Positions 16,601-22,244 of a DNA stretch of 29,268 bases are shown in pieces. Made by a program: the position numbers and the translations under genes. The stretch is from Comchoanobacter sp040266255 (GTDB taxonomy: Bacteria > Pseudomonadota > Gammaproteobacteria > Comchoanobacterales > Comchoanobacteraceae), in the NCBI GenBank assembly GCA_040266255.1, contig JBDQEV010000013.1:1-29268 (forward strand), written 5' to 3'. How positions within the stretch are numbered: the stretch's first letter is position 1; each line of letters opens with the position of its first letter. The notes beneath the pieces are model-generated. The model was not told where the DNA came from and ran no database searches. It saw only the letters and a program-made list of their open reading frames with translations.

Positions 16601-18702
16601 CTGCTGGTTATTAAACTATGTAAGATGCTACTAGCAAAGCTCATACAAATAGTGAATGCATGTAAATTGTGTGATACCAATTGCTCATTAGCAGCCCTTA
16701 AGAGTCTGACTAGAGCGCTCTCTAAGCTAGGTAGGTCAGAGCTAAGAGCGCCACTACTACTAAAAATAGCATGTAAGTACTGTAGAGTATGTAGAGGATT
16801 TTCAGCATTGATATCACTTGAAAGACTGGAGCTAGGTGATATATGAGAAGAGTGTAGAATCGCAAATGATAAAATTGCTTCTAGGGCATATTTCGGTGAT
16901 TTAAGACAGCTAAGCTCTAAAAGTTGTTTCTCATATTTCTGCTTAGGGGATTCTGCGTTTAATGAGCATGCAAGCTGTTTCCAGTTGGTCTTTAGGGCAG
17001 ACGTTGTCAGGGGTGCGCCAAAAGCTATGGGCAGTTTTGCATAAGTAGGTATGATAGCATTCAAAGGGGGTAACTCATCATGTAACTCGATTTGAGAGAT
17101 GGTTAGACTCTTAATTGATTTGAGGGTAAAGTACAATGAATGAAATAAGTCCTTGTTAGCTGTTGTTGTTGTTCGTTCTAGCAGATTAGCGTTCATTAGG
17201 GGTAGAGTTAATGGGTATTTGCTGATCTGACTGTATGGGCCTTGATGTGCAGGGCCCACTTTTTCAGTAAGTTCCTCATATTCTTCTTTAATTTGGGTTA
17301 CTATCTCCTTTGGTGTATCTTTTTCTTCTAAATGAGATAGTTCGTGTTGAAAAAAATTGAAAAAATCAGACTGTTTAGATTGAATGAATTCTTCAATGAT
17401 ATAGAGATCATGTAATCCTGAAAAAAATTGATTGCTATTGATGTCATAAATTTCTTGCCTTGCTTTATCTAAGGGTTCTATAAAGCATGGGTCACTGACA
17501 ACATTAAAATATCTTTCTAAAAAGAACTTTTTCAGAAAAGGACTATTATCTGGTGATTGCAAGAATTGTTCAATTTGGTAAATGCATGCTAAATTTTTAT
17601 ACACAATGATTGCGTATGTATGTGAATTTTCAGGCCTTTCATGAGTTTCTGTTATTTGATATATAGCGTAAAAGCCCATTGGGGAAGATAGTGATTGTCT
17701 GATAGTGCGAAGTTTAAGTAGCGCAGGTAGTTCTGAAAAATTAATATCAATTTTAGAATTGGGCTCTAGTAGATGATGATATTCAGGATCACATGTGACT
17801 TTTGCTACTGGGTTGAAATAATTGCATTTCTCTCCACCAAGATCTTCAGATGTAATATGTGGAGGTGTTAATTGGTGCTGATGAGTGAATTTAGGGATTG
17901 AATGCTCATCTAAACCTTGTTTGGCAATAGACCGAGTAAATTTGGAAATAGCAGCAGATATTAAAACGCCATCAGCTAAATTAGGCGCTTTATTATATTC
18001 TTCAATGGCTTCGTGTAATATAACTTCTCGAATGGAGTGTTTGAGTCTTTTATATTCTTCTTTAGTTTGACACATGCTTGCAAATAATGCAGTAAAAGCT
18101 TTACCGACACAGCTGCCAGATCTTTGTTGCGATTGCTGCATCATCCAAGACCATGGAACATCATCAATCTCTATATTTTGAGGTTTAATATCACTGTTTC
18201 TGAATAGAGACTCGAAAAATTTAGTAAAAAAGTCTGAAGCGTCACTAGTATTAGAAACGCTTGTTAAAAAGTCACGAACTCTGGCTGAATCAGATTCAAT
18301 TTTATATGATACATATGGGACACACATTGGCTTAAGAGCGAAGGATTCACTAAGATTAGTGTAAAATTTATCAATACCTTCACCACGGTTAAATAAAGAA
18401 ATTAGGAATTGATTGGAGCTACGATCTCGATCAATGCGCAGCACAACTGCATGTCCACTACCAGCTGCATCATTTCCCCATTTTTCAATATGAAGTATTG
18501 TGCTGTTAATATATGCTCCTTGGTCAACGCAGGCCGTATAATTGTCTAATCCTGCTGTTACTCTTTGGAGATGGGGAGTAGAGGGGGCTTTAGCAGCAAG
18601 CAGTTCAAGCATGTATTGTTTGAACTCATCAGAATTAGCCCCGTCTGAAGGAATGTGGTCTAAGCACATTATTTGTACCGCTTGTCGGATAAGTGGGGTC
18701 AT
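10672..18702 (-). CDS. Giant SF2-helicase-like ATPase (DUF3638-type) with polyQ, Ala/Glu/Lys repeat, IQ motif and C-terminal membrane segments
   Basis: A single 2676-residue frame. (1) The N-terminal domain (about 1-400) has SGHAVVLRI (H84), SLFNRGEG (N105), QQRSGSCVGKAF (C198) and a later SHTYAIIVY; these resemble thiol-enzyme elements, but no activity is shown. (2) A long helical middle of unknown role. (3) An SF2 ATPase core: Walker A QRPGSGKTT (K1500), Walker B YIIDEVDQ (D1618-E1619), a SAT-like MSGTIHN, KAQTTGCDVQLP and QAVMRLRQLGKGQ (Q2072, R2076, R2078). The last motif and its setting match, from memory, the DUF3638/DUF3645 proteins of eukaryotes and amoeba-associated bacteria. (4) Q2238-2255. 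(5) A2438-A2541, an Ala/Glu/Lys helix. (6) IQ motif 2544-2556. (7) Two membrane helices (about 2582-2602, 2606-2627) and a polar tail. It stands alone between tRNA-Arg and tRNA-His with its own predicted promoter. The ribosome site (AAGAAAGA) is weak. The architecture suggests a secreted or surface host-interaction protein; this is inference. Confidence 0.9.
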   Translation of the reverse strand: MTPLIRQAVQIMCLDHIPSDGANSDEFKQYMLELLAAKAPSTPHLQRVTAGLDNYTACVDQGAYINSTILHIEKWGNDAAGSGHAVVLRIDRDRSSNQFLISLFNRGEGIDKFYTNLSESFALKPMCVPYVSYKIESDSARVRDFLTSVSNTSDASDFFTKFFESLFRNSDIKPQNIEIDDVPWSWMMQQSQQRSGSCVGKAFTALFASMCQTKEEYKRLKHSIREVILHEAIEEYNKAPNLADGVLISAAISKFTRSIAKQGLDEHSIPKFTHQHQLTPPHITSEDLGGEKCNYFNPVAKVTCDPEYHHLLEPNSKIDINFSELPALLKLRTIRQSLSSPMGFYAIYQITETHERPENSHTYAIIVYKNLACIYQIEQFLQSPDNSPFLKKFFLERYFNVVSDPCFIEPLDKARQEIYDINSNQFFSGLHDLYIIEEFIQSKQSDFFNFFQHELSHLEEKDTPKEIVTQIKEEYEELTEKVGPAHQGPYSQISKYPLTLPLMNANLLERTTTTANKDLFHSLYFTLKSIKSLTISQIELHDELPPLNAIIPTYAKLPIAFGAPLTTSALKTNWKQLACSLNAESPKQKYEKQLLELSCLKSPKYALEAILSFAILHSSHISPSSSLSSDINAENPLHTLQYLHAIFSSSGALSSDLPSLESALVRLLRAANEQLVSHNLHAFTICMSFASSILHSLITSRDINEYHLTHECAIAAQAILNNLKATEHDISLFQELTDSSSPDYFTQVLERFFFCGIALPPNQCTGEFLAFYAYLKPRINEYDQPLFNQDYFSVLLLAYNLNPHSDLISIETYQLLGGDRNHSPKIITSSGGTIFYSENLSLPLIDPKTDIDSLVQYIFDTLGVKLSSSDIEIDFPLNKFNYQNREFGIDLNKNIYLLQEEREHILRAGRYDFGIFEFEDYGHVPIHTDIIETLPDLSKVCMRDQSHISTLDKLGTQVAITLDDLTHIYMFPDQAYLTLMHHLPSEKIYYPHGHLYLQKLGEQKVIFQELENINANYLCLFDEKDNLQSVLLFLEGEEGTIEDYFGQTQTITISDPINIVIPVEEGRLSIQSNDMFIDVLQILINLEPKALAAKLMSSLIPQLNISSTSLEEELNTIFEHFEKMDHPEWVYFAISLLRIIPTSLLSQNHTEIITQAKYRYRKIFSNFPISKRHPERIKFFKNNVYSRKDRPDLIPTTFNALRRVFREDISAKDLIAEITRNQCLNKHSITKLHFQLHEKQLNLQWQDPPLAPLNHRDFTAIPQPPEVPRILCHAQTVRHQFDLPKKLTEKCSFSLSKALEANTLETTNKTRYFEAINHSSTEHLSAYKTTITEHETYCTTTEAQITAFWEMIPLTTRLGYTDIEENVISGVSITESLLLLASKSTDQISASLNLNEEEVGYFKKLMLHYLWAKTQLNYLNNSMSLLTEYLTDKDNFETKEKLYNLVKENRSFTCRQEFYQLLMLENITGFRCRQSQIQLYNHIVNGGNQCIIEQRPGSGKTTMLPPIAAGIVAHSDKAVIIEIPSSLYAVQSREVSQLFAKYGLTPYHLILPTNLEDQIADLFLELKDCAINKRPILTTTGTVQLLQNLLLGGRHSHNVDKYGQNVLDFLNQTTYIIDEVDQVLSPIRSFITPYSLPESIDKESIEIIHRTLFAVHQTKPELFCQQSITSFNGTIEDDSKAELTTEDINKIIAAALTCVPLDKHQASRAFIKNYIQAITLPQSDYAKSEYEVEAIPAISGSPLHGSTFSNPITKTIQTWKLHLSSHFLGPELLNTLMILLKQTARDNAAGTSDVAIDPVFKYLDPKNLNPYNEEAAKLIRSCNEIICSIKSTSGPLFNKLNTQLLELTKMPCAQQIKLVLFEPYMLYTILPTLSYTKSRVVISAADHPRGGTSPMYGMSGTIHNIDALRHSEHDLPLEQSTYDALSSDGEVYRRLLHLESQGELNYVQMTHYNQGPSRLGIEVNAIIDAAHTIKVTDTHEYAARLLETNTCGKKCVIYFHENIFYGRKNGEMPQEIQTTRKKDIEKCMGVNINDCLMVYPKAQTTGCDVQLPIQAHGIVTLCQQNSLRDFFQAVMRLRQLGKGQTLSIVLSDRLSQQIRSTHSEISIKAIVEHLAQKDQLHYEQHDFIQSAAQAIRNCYIKSITQNMEITDARELLDSILCVNSPNPSHLITSTQSMTETATYLSELQERYNEKVADYHDIQEEASRSALEVIRDKLAVCSIQTLGKPYGAASGSDTQQQQQQQQQQQQQQQQQQEMTLHERYTADQKSYTYAQEEITNLFTSIPMPYSNIYISQDLLKVTTSSSIELANFINVTYFLIDSDAKSVTAISEQDSQEIKLNAQQIIITGLNLNSIEELNLEMLQKTLFTMSIFSYGLHLANRYRKDKDLLNAIIAGEMIGRDKYTFTRQDLNLISPAKLDAPYVGPGTPPPERTMTATAAEAKAAAEAEAKAAAEAKAEAEAKAAAEAEAKAAAEAKAAAEAKAAAEAEAKAAAEAKAAAEAEAKAAEAEAKAAEAEAKAAEAEAKAAEAEAKAAEAEAKAATTIQAAFKGFLARKKVANIKAGKQDLSNPTAIKTKPQLWKIILAYTLSAILLTLSITLFLVNLPIFASITATLSIIYLCIAAYLTFKISKVKLANHRPAMFVIPPAPRAAANKGLGHKPGLNNDINPDLNDKLKN
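11081..11397 (-). repeat. Tandem repeat tract coding an Ala/Glu/Lys helix
   Basis: Six near-identical 21-base units run from 11081 to 11206 (unit GCTGCTTTAGCCTCTGCCTC plus T on the + strand; one T-to-C change at 11206). Shorter and longer variants of the same words follow to about 11397. On the coding strand they give AEAEAKA and AAAEAKA units, predicted as one long alpha helix. The near identity of the units points to recent slippage expansion. Confidence 0.93.
11938..11991 (-). repeat. 18-codon polyglutamine tract
   Basis: Eighteen consecutive Gln codons, mixed CAA and CAG on the coding strand, lie between GSDT and EMTLHERY at residues 2238-2255 of the giant protein. The tract stays in frame and sits between the helicase core and the Ala/Glu/Lys region, so it probably acts as a flexible or interaction linker. 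Confidence 0.95.
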
Positions 18703-18748
18703 TCTTTCTTGCTCTTTGTTTATTCTTGTTACTGTTATCGCTGCTGTA

Positions 18749-18776
18749 AGTATAATATCAGAAATAGTTTATTCAA
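18749..18776 (-). promoter_or_regulatory. Predicted promoter of the giant gene
   Basis: On the minus strand TTGAAT (18771-18776), 16 bases, then TATACT (18749-18754), about 46 bases before the ATG at 18702. Its -35 box is the mirror of the TTGAAT at 18783-18788 used for tRNA-His, with 6 bases between, so the two promoters are back to back. Confidence 0.45.
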
Positions 18777-18782
18777 TATTAC

Positions 18783-18809
18783 TTGAATAGTGATGTATAA
18801 TAGTATATT
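18783..18809 (+). promoter_or_regulatory. Predicted promoter of tRNA-His
   Basis: TTGAAT (18783-18788), a 15-base gap, then TATATT (18804-18809), ending 14 bases before the tRNA. It matches the tRNA-Pro promoter at 27 of 32 aligned positions, including an identical ATAATAGTATATTTTT. Confidence 0.5.
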
Positions 18810-18823
18810 TTTACAACACTTAT

Positions 18824-18897
18824 GGTGAGCGTAGCTCAGTTGGTAGAGCCCCGGATTGTGGTTCCGGTTGTCGTGGGTTCGAGCCCCATCGTTCACC
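18824..18897 (+). tRNA. tRNA-His(GUG)
   Basis: Acceptor arm GTGAGCG pairs with CGTTCAC (one G-T wobble), with the extra 5' G (18824) facing discriminator C (18897), as expected for tRNA-His. Stem CCGGA/TCCGG encloses loop TTGTGGT with anticodon GTG. A full CCA is not encoded (the sequence continues CAT). Confidence 0.96.
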
Positions 18898-18915
18898 CAT
18901 TCAATATATGAATGG
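18897..18915 (+). terminator. Possible terminator hairpin after tRNA-His
   Basis: CCATTCA, loop ATATA, TGAATGG: seven perfect pairs starting at the tRNA discriminator base, followed by CTTTATTTAAG. The T-run is broken, so this may be a weak terminator or a processing signal. The following stretch to 19174 holds no gene or structure I can support. Confidence 0.4.
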
Positions 18916-19174
18916 CTTTATTTAAGCATTCAGTATTTTGATAAAAATCTATATCTATTATCATTTTTTATTCTATTAGCTGCTTGAGTCAGTTTAAGTA
19001 GGCTATCTTACATGTTCTAACTGTAATCATTGTGCATGACGATGCAGGAAATGTAAAGACTACAGCACTGGATAGAATTAAAGTAACCAATAAAATTAGG
19101 CTGCGCTATTGTTTCGCCAGTTTGACTATAATGTTAATGATTTAGAGTATGATCAAAATCAGTAGAGACAGTCT

Positions 19175-19672
19175 TTAAGATTCGATGTAAGCATTGATAA
19201 TATAATCAGGTTGACCAACGCTGCCAGAAGAGTCAGTCCCTTTTTTGATTTGATCAATGATGTCCATGCCTTCAGTAACATGGCCAAAGACGGTATACTG
19301 ATTGTCTAAAAATCTTGCATCAGCTAAACAGATGAAGAATTGACTATTTGCAGAGTCTGGATGATTAGAGCGTGCCATGGAAACTGTTCCTCTAAGATGA
19401 GGAGTGTCAGTAAATTCAGCTGGAATATTTGGCAAGTCAGATGCACCAGAGCCTACTCGCAGGGGGTCTAGTGATTCATAGTGGCCATGTTTCACGTCAC
19501 CGACTTGAGCAACAAAGCCATCAATGACACGATGAAATGTAATGCCGTCATATGCTTTATCATGGACTAGAGTTGTAATTTGCTTTACGTGTTTCGGTGC
19601 TAAATCAGGGTTGAGGGCAATCTTTACAGTACCAAGATTGAGTACAAGTGCTAAAGTAACTGTTGCTGTCAT
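19175..19672 (-). CDS. ppiB: Cyclophilin-type peptidyl-prolyl cis-trans isomerase
   Basis: A 165-residue cytosolic cyclophilin that speeds prolyl isomerisation during folding. The active-site block FHRVIDGFVAQVGD gives R48, F53 and Q56. SMARSNHPDSANSQFFICL and FLDNQYTVFGHVTEGMDIID are the other family signatures. No signal peptide is present, so it is PpiB-like and not the periplasmic PpiA type. The ATG has AGGA six bases upstream and a good promoter at 19700-19728. Confidence 0.93.
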   Translation of the reverse strand: MTATVTLALVLNLGTVKIALNPDLAPKHVKQITTLVHDKAYDGITFHRVIDGFVAQVGDVKHGHYESLDPLRVGSGASDLPNIPAEFTDTPHLRGTVSMARSNHPDSANSQFFICLADARFLDNQYTVFGHVTEGMDIIDQIKKGTDSSGSVGQPDYIINAYIES

Positions 19673-19699
19673 AACTTATCCTAATTTAAGATTGAAAAC

Positions 19700-19728
19700 A
19701 TTTTAGTTTAAAATAACAAATCGGTCAA
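19700..19728 (-). promoter_or_regulatory. Sigma70-type promoter of ppiB
   Basis: On the minus strand TTGACC (19723-19728), exactly 17 bases, then TAAAAT (19700-19705), giving a leader of about 20 bases before the ATG. Two bases beyond its -35 box, the opposite strand carries TATAAT (19730-19735), a likely -10 box for the divergent gene at 19760. Confidence 0.6.
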
Positions 19729-19759
19729 TTATAATAGCTGTATTTGATGTTGAGTGAAC

Positions 19760-20053
19760 ATGTTAGAAATGTTAAGGAATATAATTAAAATGGGTGACAA
19801 TGATACGTTTTATCGAGTGCTTGAATGTTTTGGTCCAAAGAGGATTAATCTTTTATTGTATCAAGCATGTGAAGCTCGGCATACAGACGCTGTGAAGCTA
19901 CTGTCTATAAAGACAACCCCAAGCGGTTTAAGTCAGGCTTGGTATAGCATGCAAGACAAAGATAATAGTTGTGCGCTTATTCTTAAGAGTGAGTGGAATA
20001 GAAGGAGTTTAGGCGCAGATAGACTTAGCATTATGGGTAGAAGTGGGTCATAA
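19760..20053 (+). CDS. Small ankyrin-like protein of unknown function
   Basis: A 97-residue frame from ATG 19760 (an in-frame GTG lies two codons upstream at 19754; neither has a strong ribosome site). Residues NLLLYQACEARHTDAVKLLS read like one ankyrin helix pair (A-C/A-x-x-G/R-H-x-D-x-V-K-L-L), and AWYSMQDKDNSCALILKSEW like the start of the next unit. The protein stops soon after, with a Ser/Gly/Arg tail, so it may be the remnant of a longer ankyrin protein. TATAAT at 19730-19735 could drive it. It sits between ppiB and the tRNA-Leu gene. Confidence 0.55.
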   Translation: MLEMLRNIIKMGDNDTFYRVLECFGPKRINLLLYQACEARHTDAVKLLSIKTTPSGLSQAWYSMQDKDNSCALILKSEWNRRSLGADRLSIMGRSGS

Positions 20054-20099
20054 GGACAAAGCAAAAGAAGGTTTGTCAAATATTTAGTGCAGAAAATGG

Positions 20100-20128
20100 T
20101 TGACCTGGGGGCAAGGGTGTACTAGTCT
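20100..20128 (+). promoter_or_regulatory. Predicted promoter of tRNA-Leu and perhaps tig-clpPX-lon
   Basis: TTGACC (20100-20105), 17 bases, then TAGTCT (20123-20128), ending 14 bases before tRNA-Leu, the same distance as at the other tRNA promoters. The -10 box is poor. No separate promoter is evident in the 30 bases between tRNA-Leu and tig. Confidence 0.35.
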
Positions 20129-20142
20129 TATCGAAGCTAAGC

Positions 20143-20225
20143 GCGAGAGTGGCGGAATTGGTAGACGCGCAGGGTTTAGGTTCCTGTGGGGTTAACCCGT
20201 GAGAGTTCGAGTCTCTCCTTTCGCA
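20143..20225 (+). tRNA. tRNA-Leu(UAG)
   Basis: Acceptor arm GCGAGAG pairs with CTTTCGC (one G-T wobble). Stem CAGGG/TCCTG encloses loop TTTAGGT with anticodon TAG; the long variable arm typical of tRNA-Leu and GAGTTCGAGTC follow. The discriminator is A with no encoded CCA. It lies 30 bases upstream of tig. Confidence 0.96.
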
Positions 20226-20255
20226 ATCAAATTCAATCAGTAGGATGTACTGTCT

Positions 20256-21566
20256 ATGTCTAAGATCCAGAAAAAAAATATGATCCTTTCTTCCTCACAA
20301 GCTAAAGTGAATGTCAAAGATGCTAATGTTGAGATACAGTTTGAGTTTTCAGTGGTGGATATCAATAAAGTTTATCAAGCAGAGTTAAGTCAAGTTGCTG
20401 TTCAAACCAAAGTAAGTGGTTTCAGAAAAGGTAAAGCTAAAGCCCATATCGAAAAAAGAGATGGCGCTAGAATAAGAGTGCAGGCAATAGAAAAGCTTCT
20501 CGAGCAAGAAATTAAAGCAGTTGTGACTGAGAATCAGCATGAATTGGCTTCGTCTCCATTAGTAAAAGAGTCTAAAGGTGATGGTGTTGAAACAGCGATT
20601 GCTATGCAGGTTGAATATGAAATATTCCCACCAATCCAGGAAGTTGATTTGGCAAAGGTCAAGGTTGATGGTGTAACAACTAAAGTAACTGCACAGGATA
20701 TTTCTGATGAAGTGAAAAGGCTTCAAGAGCACTTTGCTGATTGGAAAGGTATTGATGCTGCTGCAAAGAAGGGTCTAAGATTGAAAATTGACTATGCAGG
20801 CAAGATTGATAATGAATTATTTGAAGGTGGAAGCGCTAAAGACCAGTATATGGTGATTGGCGAAAGTCAGTTCATGCCAGAGTTTGAAAAAGCTTTAGGG
20901 AAAGCAAAGAAAGGTGATGTTTGTGCATTTGATGTCAAGTTCCCTAAGGACTATCATGGTGCAGAAGTTGCAGGTAAAACAGCACAGTTTGAAGTCACTG
21001 TTAATGCGGTAGAAGAGAAAACACTACCTTCGATGAATAAAGAGTTTTATAAGAAAGCAGGCGTTGATGCAAAAACCAAAGCAGAGTTTGAAAAAGAGCT
21101 GAAATCAAGGTTAGAGGCAGATGTAGAATATTTGGTTGATGCAGTTAATCGTCGTCGTCTGTTAAATGAGCTTCAAAAGAAAATTAAAGTTGTGCAACCG
21201 CAGTCAGTAATTGACGAAGAGGTGAAGGCAATGATGGAAAAAGACCCGAAGCTAACTGAAAAGACTGCTAAGGCATCAGCTATCGCTAATATGGAAAAAG
21301 TAATGATCGTTAGGCATTACTTAAAAAGCACAAAGGTGAGTGCGAACCCTCAGGAGGTTAAGACACATATCGAGATGATGGCCCCGCCTCAAGTCAGTCC
21401 AGATCAATTCTTCCAGTGGTATGTGCAAGATAAAAATAGAATTCAGCAGGCGCAGTCTACATTATTAGAGCAAAAAACTTTGTCTGAGTTGTTGAAGCAG
21501 GTTGATCTAAAAGCTAAAACAATGTCTATTAAGGATATAGAAGCGGAGTTAAGGGAGAACGCATAA
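20256..21566 (+). CDS. tig: Trigger factor
   Basis: A ribosome-bound chaperone that meets nascent chains at the exit tunnel. The 436-residue protein has an N-terminal ribosome-binding domain with GFRKGKAK (the signature loop), an FKBP-like domain at about 165-255 (GLRLKIDYAGKIDNELFEGG, FPKDYHGAEVAGKTAQFEV) and a helical C-terminal domain. In many relatives the loop continues with Pro (GFRxGKxP); here that place is Lys. The ATG at 20256 has AGGA 11 bases upstream, a loose fit; a second Met at codon 9 has none. The stop TAA shares its last base with the clpP ATG. Confidence 0.95.
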   Translation: MSKIQKKNMILSSSQAKVNVKDANVEIQFEFSVVDINKVYQAELSQVAVQTKVSGFRKGKAKAHIEKRDGARIRVQAIEKLLEQEIKAVVTENQHELASSPLVKESKGDGVETAIAMQVEYEIFPPIQEVDLAKVKVDGVTTKVTAQDISDEVKRLQEHFADWKGIDAAAKKGLRLKIDYAGKIDNELFEGGSAKDQYMVIGESQFMPEFEKALGKAKKGDVCAFDVKFPKDYHGAEVAGKTAQFEVTVNAVEEKTLPSMNKEFYKKAGVDAKTKAEFEKELKSRLEADVEYLVDAVNRRRLLNELQKKIKVVQPQSVIDEEVKAMMEKDPKLTEKTAKASAIANMEKVMIVRHYLKSTKVSANPQEVKTHIEMMAPPQVSPDQFFQWYVQDKNRIQQAQSTLLEQKTLSELLKQVDLKAKTMSIKDIEAELRENA

Positions 21567-22168
21567 TGAGTATAGGGATGCAAAACAATTTAGTACCTAT
21601 GGTGATTGAGTCTTCAGCAAGAGGGGAAAGAGCATATGATATATACTCTAGACTCCTGAAGGAAAGAATTATTTTTATATGTGGTCCAATTGAGCCGCAT
21701 ATGGCAAACTTGATTGTTGCACAATTATTATTCCTAGAATCTGAAAACCCTGAGAAGGATATTTCTTTGTACATTAATTCTCCAGGCGGTGTTGTTAGTG
21801 CTGGGCTTGCGATTTATGATACGATGCAGTTTATTAAGCCTGATGTGTCTACTCTGTGTATAGGGATGGCTGCGAGTGCAGCGTCGCTCCTATTGGCTGC
21901 AGGTGCGAAAGGAAAGCGTCGAGCTTTGCCAAATGCTACTGTGATGATTCATCAGGTTTTAGGTGGATTCCAAGGTCAAAACTCAGATATTCAAATTCAT
22001 GCAAAGGAAGCATACCGTGTGAACGAGGTTGTTAGTAATATTTTATCAAAGCATACTGGAAAGCCTCTGAAAACCATTCAGACTGATACAGACCGTGATA
22101 ACTTTATGACAGCTGAAGAGTCCAAAAAGTATGGACTTATAGATGAAATCGTTGCAGAAAGATCCTAG
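21566..22168 (+). CDS. clpP: ATP-dependent Clp protease proteolytic subunit
   Basis: The serine-peptidase chamber that works with ClpX. The catalytic triad is S104 (IGMAASAASLL), H129 (VMIHQVLGG) and D178 (TDTDRDNFM). The conserved SPGG oxyanion element is in YINSPGGVVSAG (72-75). Two positions differ from the usual wording: GMAAS where GQAAS is common, and HQV where HQP is common. The 200-residue length is normal. It is coupled to tig by a TAATG overlap and followed 76 bases later by clpX. A palindrome AGCCTA-TC-TAGGCT (22205-22218) lies in that gap without a T-run. Confidence 0.97.
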   Translation: MSIGMQNNLVPMVIESSARGERAYDIYSRLLKERIIFICGPIEPHMANLIVAQLLFLESENPEKDISLYINSPGGVVSAGLAIYDTMQFIKPDVSTLCIGMAASAASLLLAAGAKGKRRALPNATVMIHQVLGGFQGQNSDIQIHAKEAYRVNEVVSNILSKHTGKPLKTIQTDTDRDNFMTAEESKKYGLIDEIVAERS

Positions 22169-22244
22169 AGCTTTTTGAATTAATCCCTATTATTGAGTGA
22201 AGAGAGCCTATCTAGGCTTGTGAGAATTATTTAGGGGCGAAATT

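Noticed and set aside
22205..22218. Palindrome AGCCTA-TC-TAGGCT between clpP and clpX as a terminator
   Set aside because: The loop would be too small for the full stem and no T-run follows; it may be a protein site or mRNA processing point, but nothing shows this.
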